NCBI RefSeq assembly: GCF_007421925.1
Contig: NZ_QMDX01000010.1
Coordinates: 62,001 to 126,000 of the forward strand
From: Haloglomus irregulare
Lineage (GTDB): Archaea; Halobacteriota; Halobacteria; Halobacteriales; Haloarculaceae
Length of the DNA: 64,000 nucleotides
Reading direction: 5' to 3'
In this document: positions 55,922-64,000 of the stretch, in pieces
How positions within the stretch are numbered: the stretch's first letter is position 1
Layout of the letters: each line of letters starts with the position of its first letter
Position numbers and translations under genes: made by a program
Notes under the pieces: model-generated
Told to the model about the DNA's origin: nothing
Database searches by the model: none
The model's input: the letters and a program-made list of their open reading frames with translations, nothing else

Positions 55922-57629
55922 GGCTGCGTCGGCAGCCGAACGCCGCCGGGGGCGGAACCGACCCCGTCGCGTCCGGCCCGATGCCGTTCACCGCGCCGGC
56001 GCGTCGCTCGTAGCGTGTCACCTCGATGGCGACGAACGAGCGGGTCCGGGCGGGCACGTGCGTCCCCCGGACGGCGCCACGAAGCCGCCGTTCCTCGCGG
56101 GCGGAGGCGTGTGCAACGACGGTCCAGACGGTCGAGCGGTTGCGGACCGCGCGCTCGATGACGCCGCGTGGCGTCGGGTCGCCCCCCGTCGCCGAGTTCA
56201 GGTCGACGACCCCCCGGACCGCGAGGTCGCCGCGCCCCCGGTAACGGTCGTAACCGAACAGCGAGAGGCAGCCGTCGACCAGCACCAGGTCGCCCGGCGC
56301 CGCCCGGGTCTCCACGGCATCGACGGCCTCGTCCCACTGGTCCCTGGTGTCGGTCGTGTGGTAGGCCACAACCGGCGGGACGAGCGAGGAGACGAGCAGC
56401 ACCACCAGCGCGACGCGGAGTACCAGCGCGAGGTGACGGCCGCGGCCATCGCCGTTCGCGGCCACCGACCGTCCCGCTTCGGGCTGCCGGCGGGTGGCGA
56501 GCCACGCGGCTACACGGTCGGTCAGAGCGGTGCCGCCGGCCGCGACCAGCAGGTAGCAGGCCGGTGCCGCCGGTAGCGCGTACCGGTACCAGAACACCGG
56601 CGTGAGGAGGTGCGAGGCAGCCACGAGAACGACCACCGGAGCGGCCGCCCAGCAGGCGACCAGCAGGGTCGCACCGACGGTCGGGGTCGGCGCTCGCACC
56701 CCGGTCGCGGCGGCGCCGAGCGGAGCCAGCGCCGCGAGCGCCGACCCGGCCAGCAGCACTCCGACCACGGCGCCGACGGCCGGCGTCGGCCAGGTGCCGA
56801 AGAAGATCAGCAGGGACCGGGCGACCGCCGCGGGCCCCGGGCGCGAGAGGTACGTCAGCCCGAAGCCGGTAGCGAACTCGTGAGCCGCCGCGACGACCAG
56901 CGGGACGAGCGAGAGCGCGACGAGGGCGGGAGCCCGTCGGCCGCCCGCCGTCCCCGGCCAGCCGCGGGTGTCGACCCCCCGCTCCCGAAGCCGGGACGCC
57001 AGCACGATGGAGGCGAGTCCGCCGAGGACCCCCAGCCCCCCGAACGGGTGGACGTAGGCAGCGCCGACCGACGTCAGGACGTAGCCGCCCGCCCAACGAG
57101 GGTCGTCGCGGCGCAGGAGACAGTAGTACGACGCCACGGTCAGGGCGGTCAGCAGCGCGTACATGCGGACCTCCTGTGCGTAGTAGAGCTGGAACCGGGA
57201 GAGGGCGGCGACGGTCAGCGCTAGCAGCCCGACGCGACGGTCGAAGAGACGGCGTCCGAGCCCGTAGACGAACGGGAGTGCGACGACCCCGAAGGCGGCC
57301 GAGAGGGCCCGGAGGCCGGCGTCGCTTCGCCCGACCAGCCCGACCCACAGGTCGAGCAGCACGTAGTACGGGGGGAGGTGGGGCTGCTCGCGGGGGACCG
57401 CCGTCAGGAGCTCCAGGGTCCCGAACCGCTCGATGACCACGGCGGTGATGGCCTCGTCGAGCCAGAGGCTCTCGGCGCCGAGCCCGTACAGCCGGAGCGT
57501 GGCCCCGGCGGTCACGACGAGTACGACGGCGAGCGCGTGTCCCGGGTGAGCGGCCGCGACCGCCGCGGCGCCGCGCACCCGCCGTCGGAGGGCACGGGCC
57601 ACACGGGCAGGGGCTGGCGGGGGACCCAT
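55914..57629 (-). CDS. Membrane glycosyltransferase (GT39/PMT-like, GT-C fold)
   Basis: From the ATG at 57629 (MGPPPAPARVARALRRR) the product is about 571 aa with ten or more membrane spans. The GT-C signature is in RLYGLGAESLWLDEAITAVV (an Asp/Glu pair in the first outer loop), with LYYAQEVRMYALLTALTV further on. Such enzymes move mannose-type sugars from polyprenyl-phosphate carriers onto acceptors outside the membrane. An in-frame ATG at 57650 is an alternative start. A TATA-like TTCATTACC favours 57629. It is divergent from a GT2 gene, so the pair may build one glycan. Confidence 0.85.
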   Translation of the reverse strand: MGPPPAPARVARALRRRVRGAAAVAAAHPGHALAVVLVVTAGATLRLYGLGAESLWLDEAITAVVIERFGTLELLTAVPREQPHLPPYYVLLDLWVGLVGRSDAGLRALSAAFGVVALPFVYGLGRRLFDRRVGLLALTVAALSRFQLYYAQEVRMYALLTALTVASYYCLLRRDDPRWAGGYVLTSVGAAYVHPFGGLGVLGGLASIVLASRLRERGVDTRGWPGTAGGRRAPALVALSLVPLVVAAAHEFATGFGLTYLSRPGPAAVARSLLIFFGTWPTPAVGAVVGVLLAGSALAALAPLGAAATGVRAPTPTVGATLLVACWAAAPVVVLVAASHLLTPVFWYRYALPAAPACYLLVAAGGTALTDRVAAWLATRRQPEAGRSVAANGDGRGRHLALVLRVALVVLLVSSLVPPVVAYHTTDTRDQWDEAVDAVETRAAPGDLVLVDGCLSLFGYDRYRGRGDLAVRGVVDLNSATGGDPTPRGVIERAVRNRSTVWTVVAHASAREERRLRGAVRGTHVPARTRSFVAIEVTRYERRAGAVNGIGPDATGSVPPPAAFGCRRSLI

Positions 57630-57780
57630 CGGTCGTGGTACCGCCGGCATCGGTAATGAACGTCGCGGAACCGTCCGCGAACGACGAGTCAGCCCGGTTC
57701 CCCCGCCATGACGCGTTACGCTCACGCGTCACGAAGCGGTATGAAAACCACTATGAGCGGCCGTGGAGACGTCCGCACTG

Positions 57781-59163
57781 ATGAAAGTCAAGACGGCGGA
57801 CGCGGCCGGCGTCTCCCTCCGAACGGTCCTCGTGTACGGACTGACGACATCGGTGCTGGTCGCCGCACTGACCCTCCCCACACTCGCCTCCGTGGCGTAC
57901 GAGCGGACGCTCCGAACGGTCCTCCTCGTGCTCCTGCTGGGGCTGGTAGGTCGGACGTTCCTCGGCTCGCTGCTCGCGTTCGCCCGAACCGACCCGCCGA
58001 CGGCGTTGCCGGAGGACCTGCCGCTCGTCAGCGTCGTCATCCCCGCGTACAACGAGGAGCCGGTCCTCGCCGACACCATCGAGGCCGCGCTCGCCGTCGA
58101 CTACCCCAGCGACCGGCTGGAGGTCGTCGTCTGCTACGAGGCCGCCTCCACCGACCGTACCGCCGCCATCGCCGAGCGCTACGGCGATGAGCACGACGCG
58201 GTCAAGGCGGTCGAACGGGACGAACCAGGCGGGGGGAAGGCGAAGGCCACGAACTACGCGCTCCAGTACGCCACCGGTGAACTCATCGCTAGTATCGACG
58301 CGGACCACGAGTTCGATCCCGCCGCGGTCGAGCGGGCGGTCCGCTGGTTCCACGCCGACGAGGCGATCTGGTGCGTGAAGGGGCGCTGCTACGGCCGGAA
58401 CCCGACCGACTCGCTGCTCGCGCTCCACGCGACCGTCGAGCGTCACATCGCCGAGCTCGCGGACCTGTTCGGTCGGCAGGTGTTCGGCGGCTTCACCATC
58501 TTCGGCGGGGGGCAGGCGTTCTTCCGCGCCGAGCTGTTCGACGAACTCGGGCCGTTCGACGAGGCGGTGCTCGTCGAGGACATCGACATGTCCGCGCGCA
58601 TCCACGCACACGGCAAGCGGATCCAGGTCGACCCGTACACCCTGACATACGAGGAGAACCCGGCCACCCTCTCCGGTTGGTGGAGCCAGCGCTCGCGATG
58701 GGCGCGCGGCTGGATGCAGGTCGCGGTGCGGCATCTGCCCCGGTTGTCCCGGAATCGGACGTTGAGCCGACGGGAGCGGGCCGACGCGGTCTACACCTTC
58801 AGCTACGCACTGTTGCCGGTGCTGCTGGTGCTCGTCGCGCCACTGTTCGTGCTCGACCGGCTGGCGCTGGACAGCTCCACCTGGCTCGCGGGCGACGGTT
58901 ACCTCTGGACCGCCGTCGGTCTCAGCCCGGTCGTCTGCTCGTATCTCGTCTTCGCCCGGGATCGCCGGGCGGGCCACAGCCACCACCCCCTGGAGTATCT
59001 GGCGGCGTTCACGCTCTGGTTCTACCTCTTCTTCCAGAGCGTCGTCTACGTCGCGGCCTTCCTCGACGAGTTCGTCTTCGACCGGGAGCTGGTGTACGTG
59101 ACGACCTCGCGCACGGGGGACGCGGGGGAGGCGGAGCCCGAACGGGCACCGGGCGACGACTGA
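57781..59163 (+). CDS. Processive-type family 2 glycosyltransferase with membrane domain
   Basis: The product is about 460 aa from the ATG at 57781 (a GTG at 57763 is an alternative). Two N-terminal spans precede the GT2 catalytic domain, with VSVVIPAYNEEPVLADTIEAAL, IASIDADHEFDP (DAD), AVLVEDIDMSARI (ED) and WWSQRSRWARGWMQV, the QxxRW motif of processive polysaccharide synthases. Three to four C-terminal spans follow. It probably extends a polysaccharide or glycolipid at the cytoplasmic membrane. Confidence 0.9.
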   Translation: MKVKTADAAGVSLRTVLVYGLTTSVLVAALTLPTLASVAYERTLRTVLLVLLLGLVGRTFLGSLLAFARTDPPTALPEDLPLVSVVIPAYNEEPVLADTIEAALAVDYPSDRLEVVVCYEAASTDRTAAIAERYGDEHDAVKAVERDEPGGGKAKATNYALQYATGELIASIDADHEFDPAAVERAVRWFHADEAIWCVKGRCYGRNPTDSLLALHATVERHIAELADLFGRQVFGGFTIFGGGQAFFRAELFDELGPFDEAVLVEDIDMSARIHAHGKRIQVDPYTLTYEENPATLSGWWSQRSRWARGWMQVAVRHLPRLSRNRTLSRRERADAVYTFSYALLPVLLVLVAPLFVLDRLALDSSTWLAGDGYLWTAVGLSPVVCSYLVFARDRRAGHSHHPLEYLAAFTLWFYLFFQSVVYVAAFLDEFVFDRELVYVTTSRTGDAGEAEPERAPGDD

Positions 59164-59172
59164 GCAGCCGGC

Positions 59173-59574
59173 TCAGGCCTCCTCGGCGTCCTCGTCGCCG
59201 CCGAGTCGTGCGCCGAACGCCTGGAGCCGGTCGGCCAGCGGTGCGAACCCGAAGTTGAACACGCCGGCCAGTGTCAGCAGCGCGCCGAGGAACGCCGGCG
59301 ACCCACCCGACGGCGGCACGACGATGGGGTAGAGCCAGACGAGGATGCCGCTGATGATGAACCCCATCGAGACGCCGCGCTGGATGCCCTCCGTGTACTC
59401 GAACACCATCGCGGCGATACCCAGGAACCCGAAGACGCCCACGAGGGGCCCGTACGGGTCCGCGGAGATGGTGCTCGCCCCGAAGGTCATGAGGCCCGCG
59501 GCGATGGAGCCGACGCCCATCAGCCGCATCTGCCGGCGCTTCGGGTCCACCTCCACCTCGACGTCGTCTGGCAT
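59173..59574 (-). CDS. Membrane protein, 133 aa, four spans
   Basis: From the ATG at 59574 (MPDDVEVEVDPKRRQMRLM) spans include GVGSIAAGLMTFGASTI, GPLVGVFGFLGIAAMVF, GVSMGFIISGILVWLYPIVV and FLGALLTLAGVFNFGF, with an acidic tail. The family is not recognised. It converges on the GT2 gene. Confidence 0.82.
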   Translation of the reverse strand: MPDDVEVEVDPKRRQMRLMGVGSIAAGLMTFGASTISADPYGPLVGVFGFLGIAAMVFEYTEGIQRGVSMGFIISGILVWLYPIVVPPSGGSPAFLGALLTLAGVFNFGFAPLADRLQAFGARLGGDEDAEEA

Positions 59575-59700
59575 AGCTGGCTGTGGGGGCGCCGCACGCT
59601 AATCGGTATCGGTCAGCCGGGGAGCGCCCGGAACCCGGCGAGGGCGGCCGTCCGGCGCCGGCAGGCCGGTGGCGGCGTCCGCTGCCCCGGTGGACGTGGG

Positions 59701-59709
59701 AAATTTATG
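59701..59709 (+). promoter_or_regulatory. TATA box of the PspA gene
   Basis: AAATTTATG is centred about 29 bases before the ATG at 59734, which decides that start over the upstream ATG at 59707. Confidence 0.65.
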
Positions 59710-59733
59710 CCCCCAGCCGCCCAACGCGGGGAC

Positions 59734-60567
59734 ATGGGAATCCTCTCTCGGGCCTCGTACGTCGTCCGATCGAAGTTGAACGCCCTCGTCTCCAGCCAGG
59801 AGGACCCCTCCGAGACGCTGGACTACAGCTACGAGAAGATGCGCGACGAGCTCCAGGACGTCAAACAGGGTATCGCCGACCTGACGACCCAGAAGAAGCG
59901 CCTGGAGATACAGAAGCGCCGGCTGGAGGAGAACGTCGAGAAGCACAACCAGCAGGCCCGCGAGGCGGTCCAGGCCGGCCGTGACGACCTCGCCCGCAAG
60001 GCCCTGGAGAAGAAGAAGGAGAAGATGACCCAGATCGAGGACCTGGAGACCCAGATCGCCGACCTGCAGAACACCCAGGACCGGCTCGTCGAGAAGAAGG
60101 ACGAACTCCAGGACCGCATCGAGCGGTTCAAGACCGAGAAGGAGACGATGAAGGCCCGCTACGAGGCCGCGGAGGCCAGCGCCCGCGTCTCGGAGGCCAT
60201 GAGCGGCGTCGGGGACGAGATGGACGAGACCGCTCGCGCCATCGAGCGCTCCCGCGAGCGGACCGAGGAGATGGAGGCCCGCGCCGAGGCGATGGACGAG
60301 CTGCAGGACTCGGGCGCCTTCGACGACGCCCTCTCGGACGAGGACGACATCGACAAGGAGCTGCGGGAGATGCGCTCCAGCAGCGAGGTGGAGGCGGAGC
60401 TGGAGACGCTGAAGACCGAGGCCGGCCGCGGGTCGACCGAGGCGGTCGAGACGGACGGGGCGACCGGGGACGAACCGAACGACGACGAGGTGGCGACGGA
60501 ACTGGCGGACCTGAAGAAGGGGGCGGAAGGGGAGGCCGAGTCGGAGTCCGAGGAGGACTCGAACTGA
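59734..60567 (+). CDS. PspA/IM30-family membrane-remodelling protein
   Basis: From the ATG at 59734 (MGILSRASYVVRSKLNALVS) the product is 277 aa. An amphipathic N-terminal helix and an almost continuous coiled coil at about 30-165 (ERFKTEKETMKARYEAAEASARV) follow. A Glu/Asp-rich C-terminal extension (about 200-277) lacks the coil. ESCRT-III-like PspA/Vipp1 proteins coat stressed membranes. The acidic extension is longer than in bacterial PspA. Confidence 0.92.
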   Translation: MGILSRASYVVRSKLNALVSSQEDPSETLDYSYEKMRDELQDVKQGIADLTTQKKRLEIQKRRLEENVEKHNQQAREAVQAGRDDLARKALEKKKEKMTQIEDLETQIADLQNTQDRLVEKKDELQDRIERFKTEKETMKARYEAAEASARVSEAMSGVGDEMDETARAIERSRERTEEMEARAEAMDELQDSGAFDDALSDEDDIDKELREMRSSSEVEAELETLKTEAGRGSTEAVETDGATGDEPNDDEVATELADLKKGAEGEAESESEEDSN

Positions 60568-60642
60568 GCCACGCGGCCGCCGCAGCGTCCACCCGTTCGC
60601 CCTTCGTCAACGACTAAGGGCGCGACGGCTGTCGTCCCGGGC

Positions 60643-60693
60643 ATGCATCCGCCCGCGCGGCGACCGGACGACCGGAGGGGGAGCCGGCCGTGA
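60643..60693 (+). other. Possible leader mini-ORF coupled to the 60690 gene
   Basis: ATG at 60643 gives the 16-residue MHPPARRPDDRRGSRP, and its TGA overlaps the GTG at 60690. A TATA-like GACTAAGG lies about 28 bases before this ATG, where a leaderless start would be expected. Confidence 0.3.
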
Positions 60694-61748
60694 GCAGCGA
60701 GACGACCGACGACGCGGGCGCCGACGCGGCGGAGTCGATGGCCGAGCGGAGCGAGGGCGACACGACGCTCGCGTACCTCCTGCTCGGGGCGGACCGCCGC
60801 CTCGTGACCCTGGGACTGCTGGTCGGGCTGTTCGCCGCGCTCCTGCTCGTGGCGGTCGCGGTCCCCGGGGCGGGGGCCGCCGTCCGGGCGGGCGACCCGG
60901 TCGAGACGCTGTTCCAGGCGCTCGTCGGTGCCACCGTCACGGGCGTCACGCTGGTGCTGACGCTGAACCAGCTCGTCCTCTCACAGGAGCTGGGCGCGGT
61001 CGGCGACCAGCGCGAGCGGATGGAGGACGCGATGGCGTTCCGGGCGGACGTCGCCGACCATCTCGTGGACCCCGTCGCGCCCGCCGAGCCCTCGGCGTTC
61101 CTGCGGGCGATGGTGACGGCGACCGGCGACCAGGCCGACCGCCTCCTGGACGCCGTCGACGCGGGGAGGGACGACGAGGCCGGTCGGGGGGTCCGTGACC
61201 TCGCCGAGAGCGTCGACACCGCCGCCCGGCTGGCGAGCGGCTCCCTCTCCGGGGCGACGTTCGGCCGGTTCACCGTCGTCGGCGCCGCGCTCGACTTCGA
61301 GTACTCCCGGAAGCTCTACCGGGCCCGCCAGCTCCGGGAGGCACACGGCGACCAGCTTCCGGACGAGGCCCGCGACGCCCTCGCGGAGCTGGAGGAGCTG
61401 CTCCGGCTGTTCGGCCCCGCCCGCGAACAGTTCAAGACGCTCTACTTCCGGTCCGAGCTGGTCGACCTCTCGCGGCTGGTCCTGGTCGCGTCGCTCCCGT
61501 CGCTGGTCGTCACGGTGTCCGTGCTGGCGTTCTTCGAGCCCACCACGGCGCCGCTCGCCACGCCCGTCGGCATCGACGCGGCGGCGCTGGTCGTCTGTAC
61601 CGCGACGGCGCTGGCGCTGCTCCCGTTCCTGATCCTGCTCTCGTACGTGCTCCGCATCGCCACCGTGGCGGGGCGGACGCTCTCGATCGGGCCGTTCATC
61701 CTCCGGGAGACCGACCGCGAGGCGACGACGGAGACCGACACCGGATGA
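60690..61748 (+). CDS. Membrane protein with four spans and a helical cytoplasmic loop
   Basis: The product is 352 aa from the GTG at 60690. Spans are LVTLGLLVGLFAALLLVAVAV, LVGATVTGVTLVLTLNQLVL, LVLVASLPSLVVTVSVLAFF and ALVVCTATALALLPFLILLS, with a long helical segment between the second and third. No known domain is recognised. It follows pspA by about 120 bases, so a membrane-stress link is possible but unsupported. Confidence 0.83.
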   Translation: MSSETTDDAGADAAESMAERSEGDTTLAYLLLGADRRLVTLGLLVGLFAALLLVAVAVPGAGAAVRAGDPVETLFQALVGATVTGVTLVLTLNQLVLSQELGAVGDQRERMEDAMAFRADVADHLVDPVAPAEPSAFLRAMVTATGDQADRLLDAVDAGRDDEAGRGVRDLAESVDTAARLASGSLSGATFGRFTVVGAALDFEYSRKLYRARQLREAHGDQLPDEARDALAELEELLRLFGPAREQFKTLYFRSELVDLSRLVLVASLPSLVVTVSVLAFFEPTTAPLATPVGIDAAALVVCTATALALLPFLILLSYVLRIATVAGRTLSIGPFILRETDREATTETDTG

Positions 61749-61765
61749 GGGGGTCGCGGCCGCCA

Positions 61766-62137
61766 CTACCCGAGCAGGAGCGCCGCGGCGGCACCCGCGC
61801 ACAGCCCGACAGCGACGACGGCGGCGAGTTCGTACCAGCGCCGCGGCACGGGGAGGGTCCCACGGGCGTATCCGGCCGGCCGGCGGGCGTAGTGGGCGGC
61901 GAGGACGACCTGCGCGGCCGCGGTCGCGCCGAGCAGCCACGGGTCGCCCGCCGCGAGCCCGCCGGCACGGGCCGCCGCCAGGCCGCCGAAAGCGACGGCC
62001 GCCAGCGTCAGGCCGAGCGCCCGGAACTCCGCCCGCACCAGCGGCCGGCACAGGCACGGCACAGCCGGTGACAAGGGCGTCGCGTCGTGCCCTCCGTCGG
62101 TGGTGTCCTCGGGCGGATCGCCGTTGGTCGTCGGCAT
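61766..62137 (-). CDS. Small three-span membrane protein
   Basis: The product is 123 aa from the ATG at 62137 (a GTG one codon upstream is also possible). Spans are LGLTLAAVAFGGLAAARA, WLLGATAAAQVVLAAHYA and LAAVVAVGLCAGAAAALLLG. Two Cys flank the first (PCLCRP). It lies directly downstream of the SWIM gene and is probably co-transcribed. Confidence 0.77.
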   Translation of the reverse strand: MPTTNGDPPEDTTDGGHDATPLSPAVPCLCRPLVRAEFRALGLTLAAVAFGGLAAARAGGLAAGDPWLLGATAAAQVVLAAHYARRPAGYARGTLPVPRRWYELAAVVAVGLCAGAAAALLLG

Positions 62138-62140
62138 CAC

Positions 62141-62488
62141 TCAGACGAACTCTCGGACGTCGGAGTACCACATGTCGTGGTGGTCGACGGCGTCGATGCG
62201 CGGGGCGATCTTCGCCGCGATGACGTGCCAGCAGAGCTCGTCCGGGTCCTCGGTGTCGAGGTTGTACTGGCTGTCCTCGCAGGTGCAGCCGCCCCGCTCG
62301 ACGACGTACTCCTCGGAGTAGCCGACGACGACGGTGAAGTCGCGGTACCCCTTGACGCGCTGCTCGCCGACCGCCTCGATGGCCCGGCGGCCGCGCTTGC
62401 CGTGGGCCTCGATGATACGGTCGACCACGTCGGGGGTCAACTCGCCCGCCGTAGCGAGCGCCTCGGTCCACTCCGCGACCGTGCTCAC
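62141..62488 (-). CDS. SWIM zinc-finger protein
   Basis: The product is 115 aa from the GTG at 62488 (MSTVAEWTEALATAGELT). The C-terminal half has CTCEDSQYNLDTEDPDELCWHVIAAKI, the CxCx(n)CxH zinc motif of SWIM domains, which bind DNA or proteins. A TATA-like GGTTTTGTG on the minus strand lies about 26 bases before the GTG. The longer frame starting at 62515 would cross that promoter, so it is rejected. Confidence 0.85.
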   Translation of the reverse strand: MSTVAEWTEALATAGELTPDVVDRIIEAHGKRGRRAIEAVGEQRVKGYRDFTVVVGYSEEYVVERGGCTCEDSQYNLDTEDPDELCWHVIAAKIAPRIDAVDHHDMWYSDVREFV

Positions 62489-62563
62489 TTCCGGAACTCG
62501 GTGACGCGGGCACAAAACCGTTCGGTGCGGTCCGACGCCCGTCAGCCGGCGGTCGGCGGCGAG

Positions 62564-62734
62564 CTACCCGACCTGCTGCCACTCCCGGCCACACTCCGGG
62601 CAGCTCCGGAGCTTTCCCAGCCCGTCGGGGTTGTCTCTCGTGGCCAGGGTCTCGCCACACTCCGCACACAGCAGCCGCTCGTAGGTGTCCTTCGTGATCT
62701 GCTCGGAGCGAAGTCCCTTGCGGACGGAGTCCAT
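62564..62734 (-). CDS. HVO_0758-type zinc-ribbon protein
   Basis: The product is 56 aa from the ATG at 62734: MDSVRKGLRSEQITKDTYER, then LCAECGETL and RSCPECGREWQ, two CxxC knuckles. This matches the haloarchaeal family named after HVO_0758 as I remember it. The frame is open to 62851 but the upstream part is not protein-like. A TATA-like CTTTTGAC lies about 26 bases upstream. Confidence 0.82.
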   Translation of the reverse strand: MDSVRKGLRSEQITKDTYERLLCAECGETLATRDNPDGLGKLRSCPECGREWQQVG

Positions 62735-62805
62735 AGCCGCCCGTATGCGACCCCCTGTCAAAAGCCCGGCGGCGGTCGGGCCCCGGCCGGCGCCGCCGCT
62801 CCCCA

Positions 62806-63188
62806 CGAGAGTGGCTGAGGGGAGTAAGCCCCCTTCTGTTCGGCCCGGCATTCGGCTGAGCGCCCGCCGCCGTGTCCGGGCTACCGGCGCGGCGGGCTTG
62901 CACCGGCGAGGGTTCGCCGTTCCATCCGTTCCCGGTCGTCGACGTTCAACGGGTTAACTGGGTTACCTTGCGGCTCGCTTCACGCGCTCGCGGGCCGGGC
63001 CCGCTCGCGCCGGGGGCCTTGCGGCCCCTCGCGCATCATCACTCTGACCGGGGGGTCTCGTTGCTGTTCCAGTGCCGGCGGTCTCCCGCCCCGGGCTTGC
63101 GCCCGGTCGCCTGCCCGGACGGTGGGGGGACTTTCCTCATGCGCCACCGTGCGCACGGGGGCCGGGCTCCCTCTGCCGCTCCGACGTA
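62806..63188 (-). ncRNA. rnpB: RNase P RNA (archaeal type A)
   Basis: RNase P RNA removes the 5' leader of pre-tRNAs. Read on the minus strand, the universal CR-I segment GAGGAAAGTCCCCCC is at 63118-63138. The CR-V/P4 partner GAACAGAAGGGGGCTTACTC lies near 62820-62845. Paired P1 (GGAGCGGC with GCCACTCT), P2 (GAGGGAG with CTCCCCTC) and P3 (CCGTGCGCACGG) fit the secondary structure. The ends are approximate (about 10-20 bases), set from P1. No protein gene fits here. The six-frame ORFs in this stretch are accidental. Confidence 0.88.
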
Positions 63189-63337
63189 TGCTGTGGGGCG
63201 TCTTGAGGGGTTCGGTCGTGCCGACGAGGGGGCCGCTGGCCCGCGCGGGCCCGGCCCGGCCCCCGTGTCACGCCGACCCAGTCAAATATTGCCGTAACTG
63301 TGGGTTATAGATTCCTAGAGATATATGCACGTCACAC

Positions 63338-64000
63338 ATGACCAACGAGCAGCCGGACGACCTCGCTGACCTGGGCTTCGGCACCCGCTGTGTCCACGCC
63401 GGCCACGAGCCCGACCCCGAGACGGGGGCGTCGGCGACGGCCATCCACCAGACCACGTCGTACGAGTTCCCGGACGCCGACACGGCCGCCGACCTGTACG
63501 CGCTGGACGAGGTCGACCACATCTACTCGCGCATCAGCAACCCCACGACCCGGAAGCTGGAGCGGCGCCTCGCCTCGCTCCACGGCGGCAGCGACGCGGT
63601 CGCCACGGCCAGCGGGATGGCCGCGCTCGACGCCGCCACCTTCGTCCTCGCCGAGGCCGGCGACAACGTCGTCTCCTCCTCGGCCATCTACGGCGGGACC
63701 CACTCCTACCTCACGGGCACCGCCGGTCGTCGCGGTGTCGAGACCCGGTTCGTGGACACGCTCGACCCGGACGCCTACGCCGAGGCCATCGACGAGGACA
63801 CCGCCTACGTCCACGTCGAGTCCGTCGGCAACCCCGCGCTGGTGGTGCCGCCGTTCGAGGAGATCGCCGAGGTGTCTCACGACCACGGCGTCCCCCTGTT
63901 CGTCGACAACACGTTCGCGACGCCCGCGCTCTGTCGCCCGTTCGACTACGGCGCCGACCTCGTCTGGGAGTCGACGACCAAGTGGATCCACGGCTCCGGC
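63338..64000 (+). CDS. O-acetylhomoserine sulfhydrylase/cystathionine-synthase-type PLP enzyme (runs off right edge)
   Basis: From the ATG at 63338 (MTNEQPDDLADLGFGTRCVHAG) at least 221 residues are open to the window edge. Cys/Met-metabolism PLP family motifs are TTSYEFPDADTAADLY, YSRISNPTTRKLERRLA, ATASGMAAL, YGGTHSYLT, HVESVGNPALVV, LFVDNTFATPALC and STTKWIHGSG. The last contains the PLP Lys. The pattern is closest to O-acetylhomoserine sulfhydrylase (MetY), which makes homocysteine from acetylhomoserine and sulfide. A TATA-like TTATAG lies about 30 bases upstream. Confidence 0.9.
   Translation, partial: MTNEQPDDLADLGFGTRCVHAGHEPDPETGASATAIHQTTSYEFPDADTAADLYALDEVDHIYSRISNPTTRKLERRLASLHGGSDAVATASGMAALDAATFVLAEAGDNVVSSSAIYGGTHSYLTGTAGRRGVETRFVDTLDPDAYAEAIDEDTAYVHVESVGNPALVVPPFEEIAEVSHDHGVPLFVDNTFATPALCRPFDYGADLVWESTTKWIHGSG

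Noticed and set aside
62872-63297. Protein-coding ORF over the RNase P region
   Set aside because: RNase P conserved segments and paired helices explain the sequence. The ORF has no protein-like character.

Overview
This window is chromosomal DNA from a haloarchaeon (class Halobacteria). The base composition is very GC-rich. The proteins are crowded with Asp, Glu, Ala and Arg and poor in Lys, as expected for a salt-in proteome. Many genes have a TATA-like box 25-30 bases upstream of the start codon and no Shine-Dalgarno site, which is the haloarchaeal leaderless pattern. The window also holds halophile-specific families (bacterio-opsin-activator-like HTH regulators, DUF5812, DUF6735, HVO_0758-type zinc ribbons), archaeal tRNA-Ile(GAT) and tRNA-Leu(TAA), and an archaeal RNase P RNA. 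High GC makes long antisense shadow ORFs common. The genes listed here were chosen by protein family, third-position GC, start context and operon logic.

Layout. 1-7 kb: surE, a TetR regulator, an unusual membrane-anchored double-winged-helix protein with an Asp/Thr-repeat exterior, a sulfite-oxidase-like molybdoenzyme fused to a membrane cytochrome-like domain, and degenerate sequence with a CBS-domain remnant. 7-14.5 kb: transporters, a DsrE-like protein, FxsA, and two consecutive Tat-exported phosphatases (PhoD-like, then purple-acid-phosphatase-like). 14.5-24.5 kb: tRNA-Ile, a zinc micro-protein overlapping a hexapeptide acyltransferase, catalase-peroxidase divergent from a Bat-like HTH regulator, two related C2H2-type micro-proteins, small metabolic enzymes, a MOSC protein and a ferredoxin. 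24.5-28.4 kb: tRNA-Leu followed by two extra exact copies of its 3' end (an integration scar), a hybrid histidine kinase, a membrane protein and a decayed lipoprotein gene.

28.5-40 kb is the largest coherent system. It is a type IV pilus-like locus of eight co-oriented genes (pilB-type ATPase, pilC-type membrane platform, six single-span pilin-like proteins) facing a large Asp-rich pilin-like protein with calcium-loop motifs. The first pilin-like gene has an apparent frameshift at a seven-base homopolymer. 40-48 kb: aminotransferase plus Lrp regulator, an HPP/universal-stress fusion, then purine and formyl-folate genes (purC, purU, purS, purQ). purC carries two in-frame copies of a palindromic element that differ only in the hairpin loops.

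48-64 kb: an aldo/keto reductase, the NucS endonuclease, DUF6735, a short-chain dehydrogenase, a GDPD-like protein, a P-loop kinase, a MutS-like ATPase, two divergent glycosyltransferases, PspA, membrane and zinc-binding small proteins, RNase P RNA, and the start of an O-acetylhomoserine sulfhydrylase-type gene that runs off the right edge.
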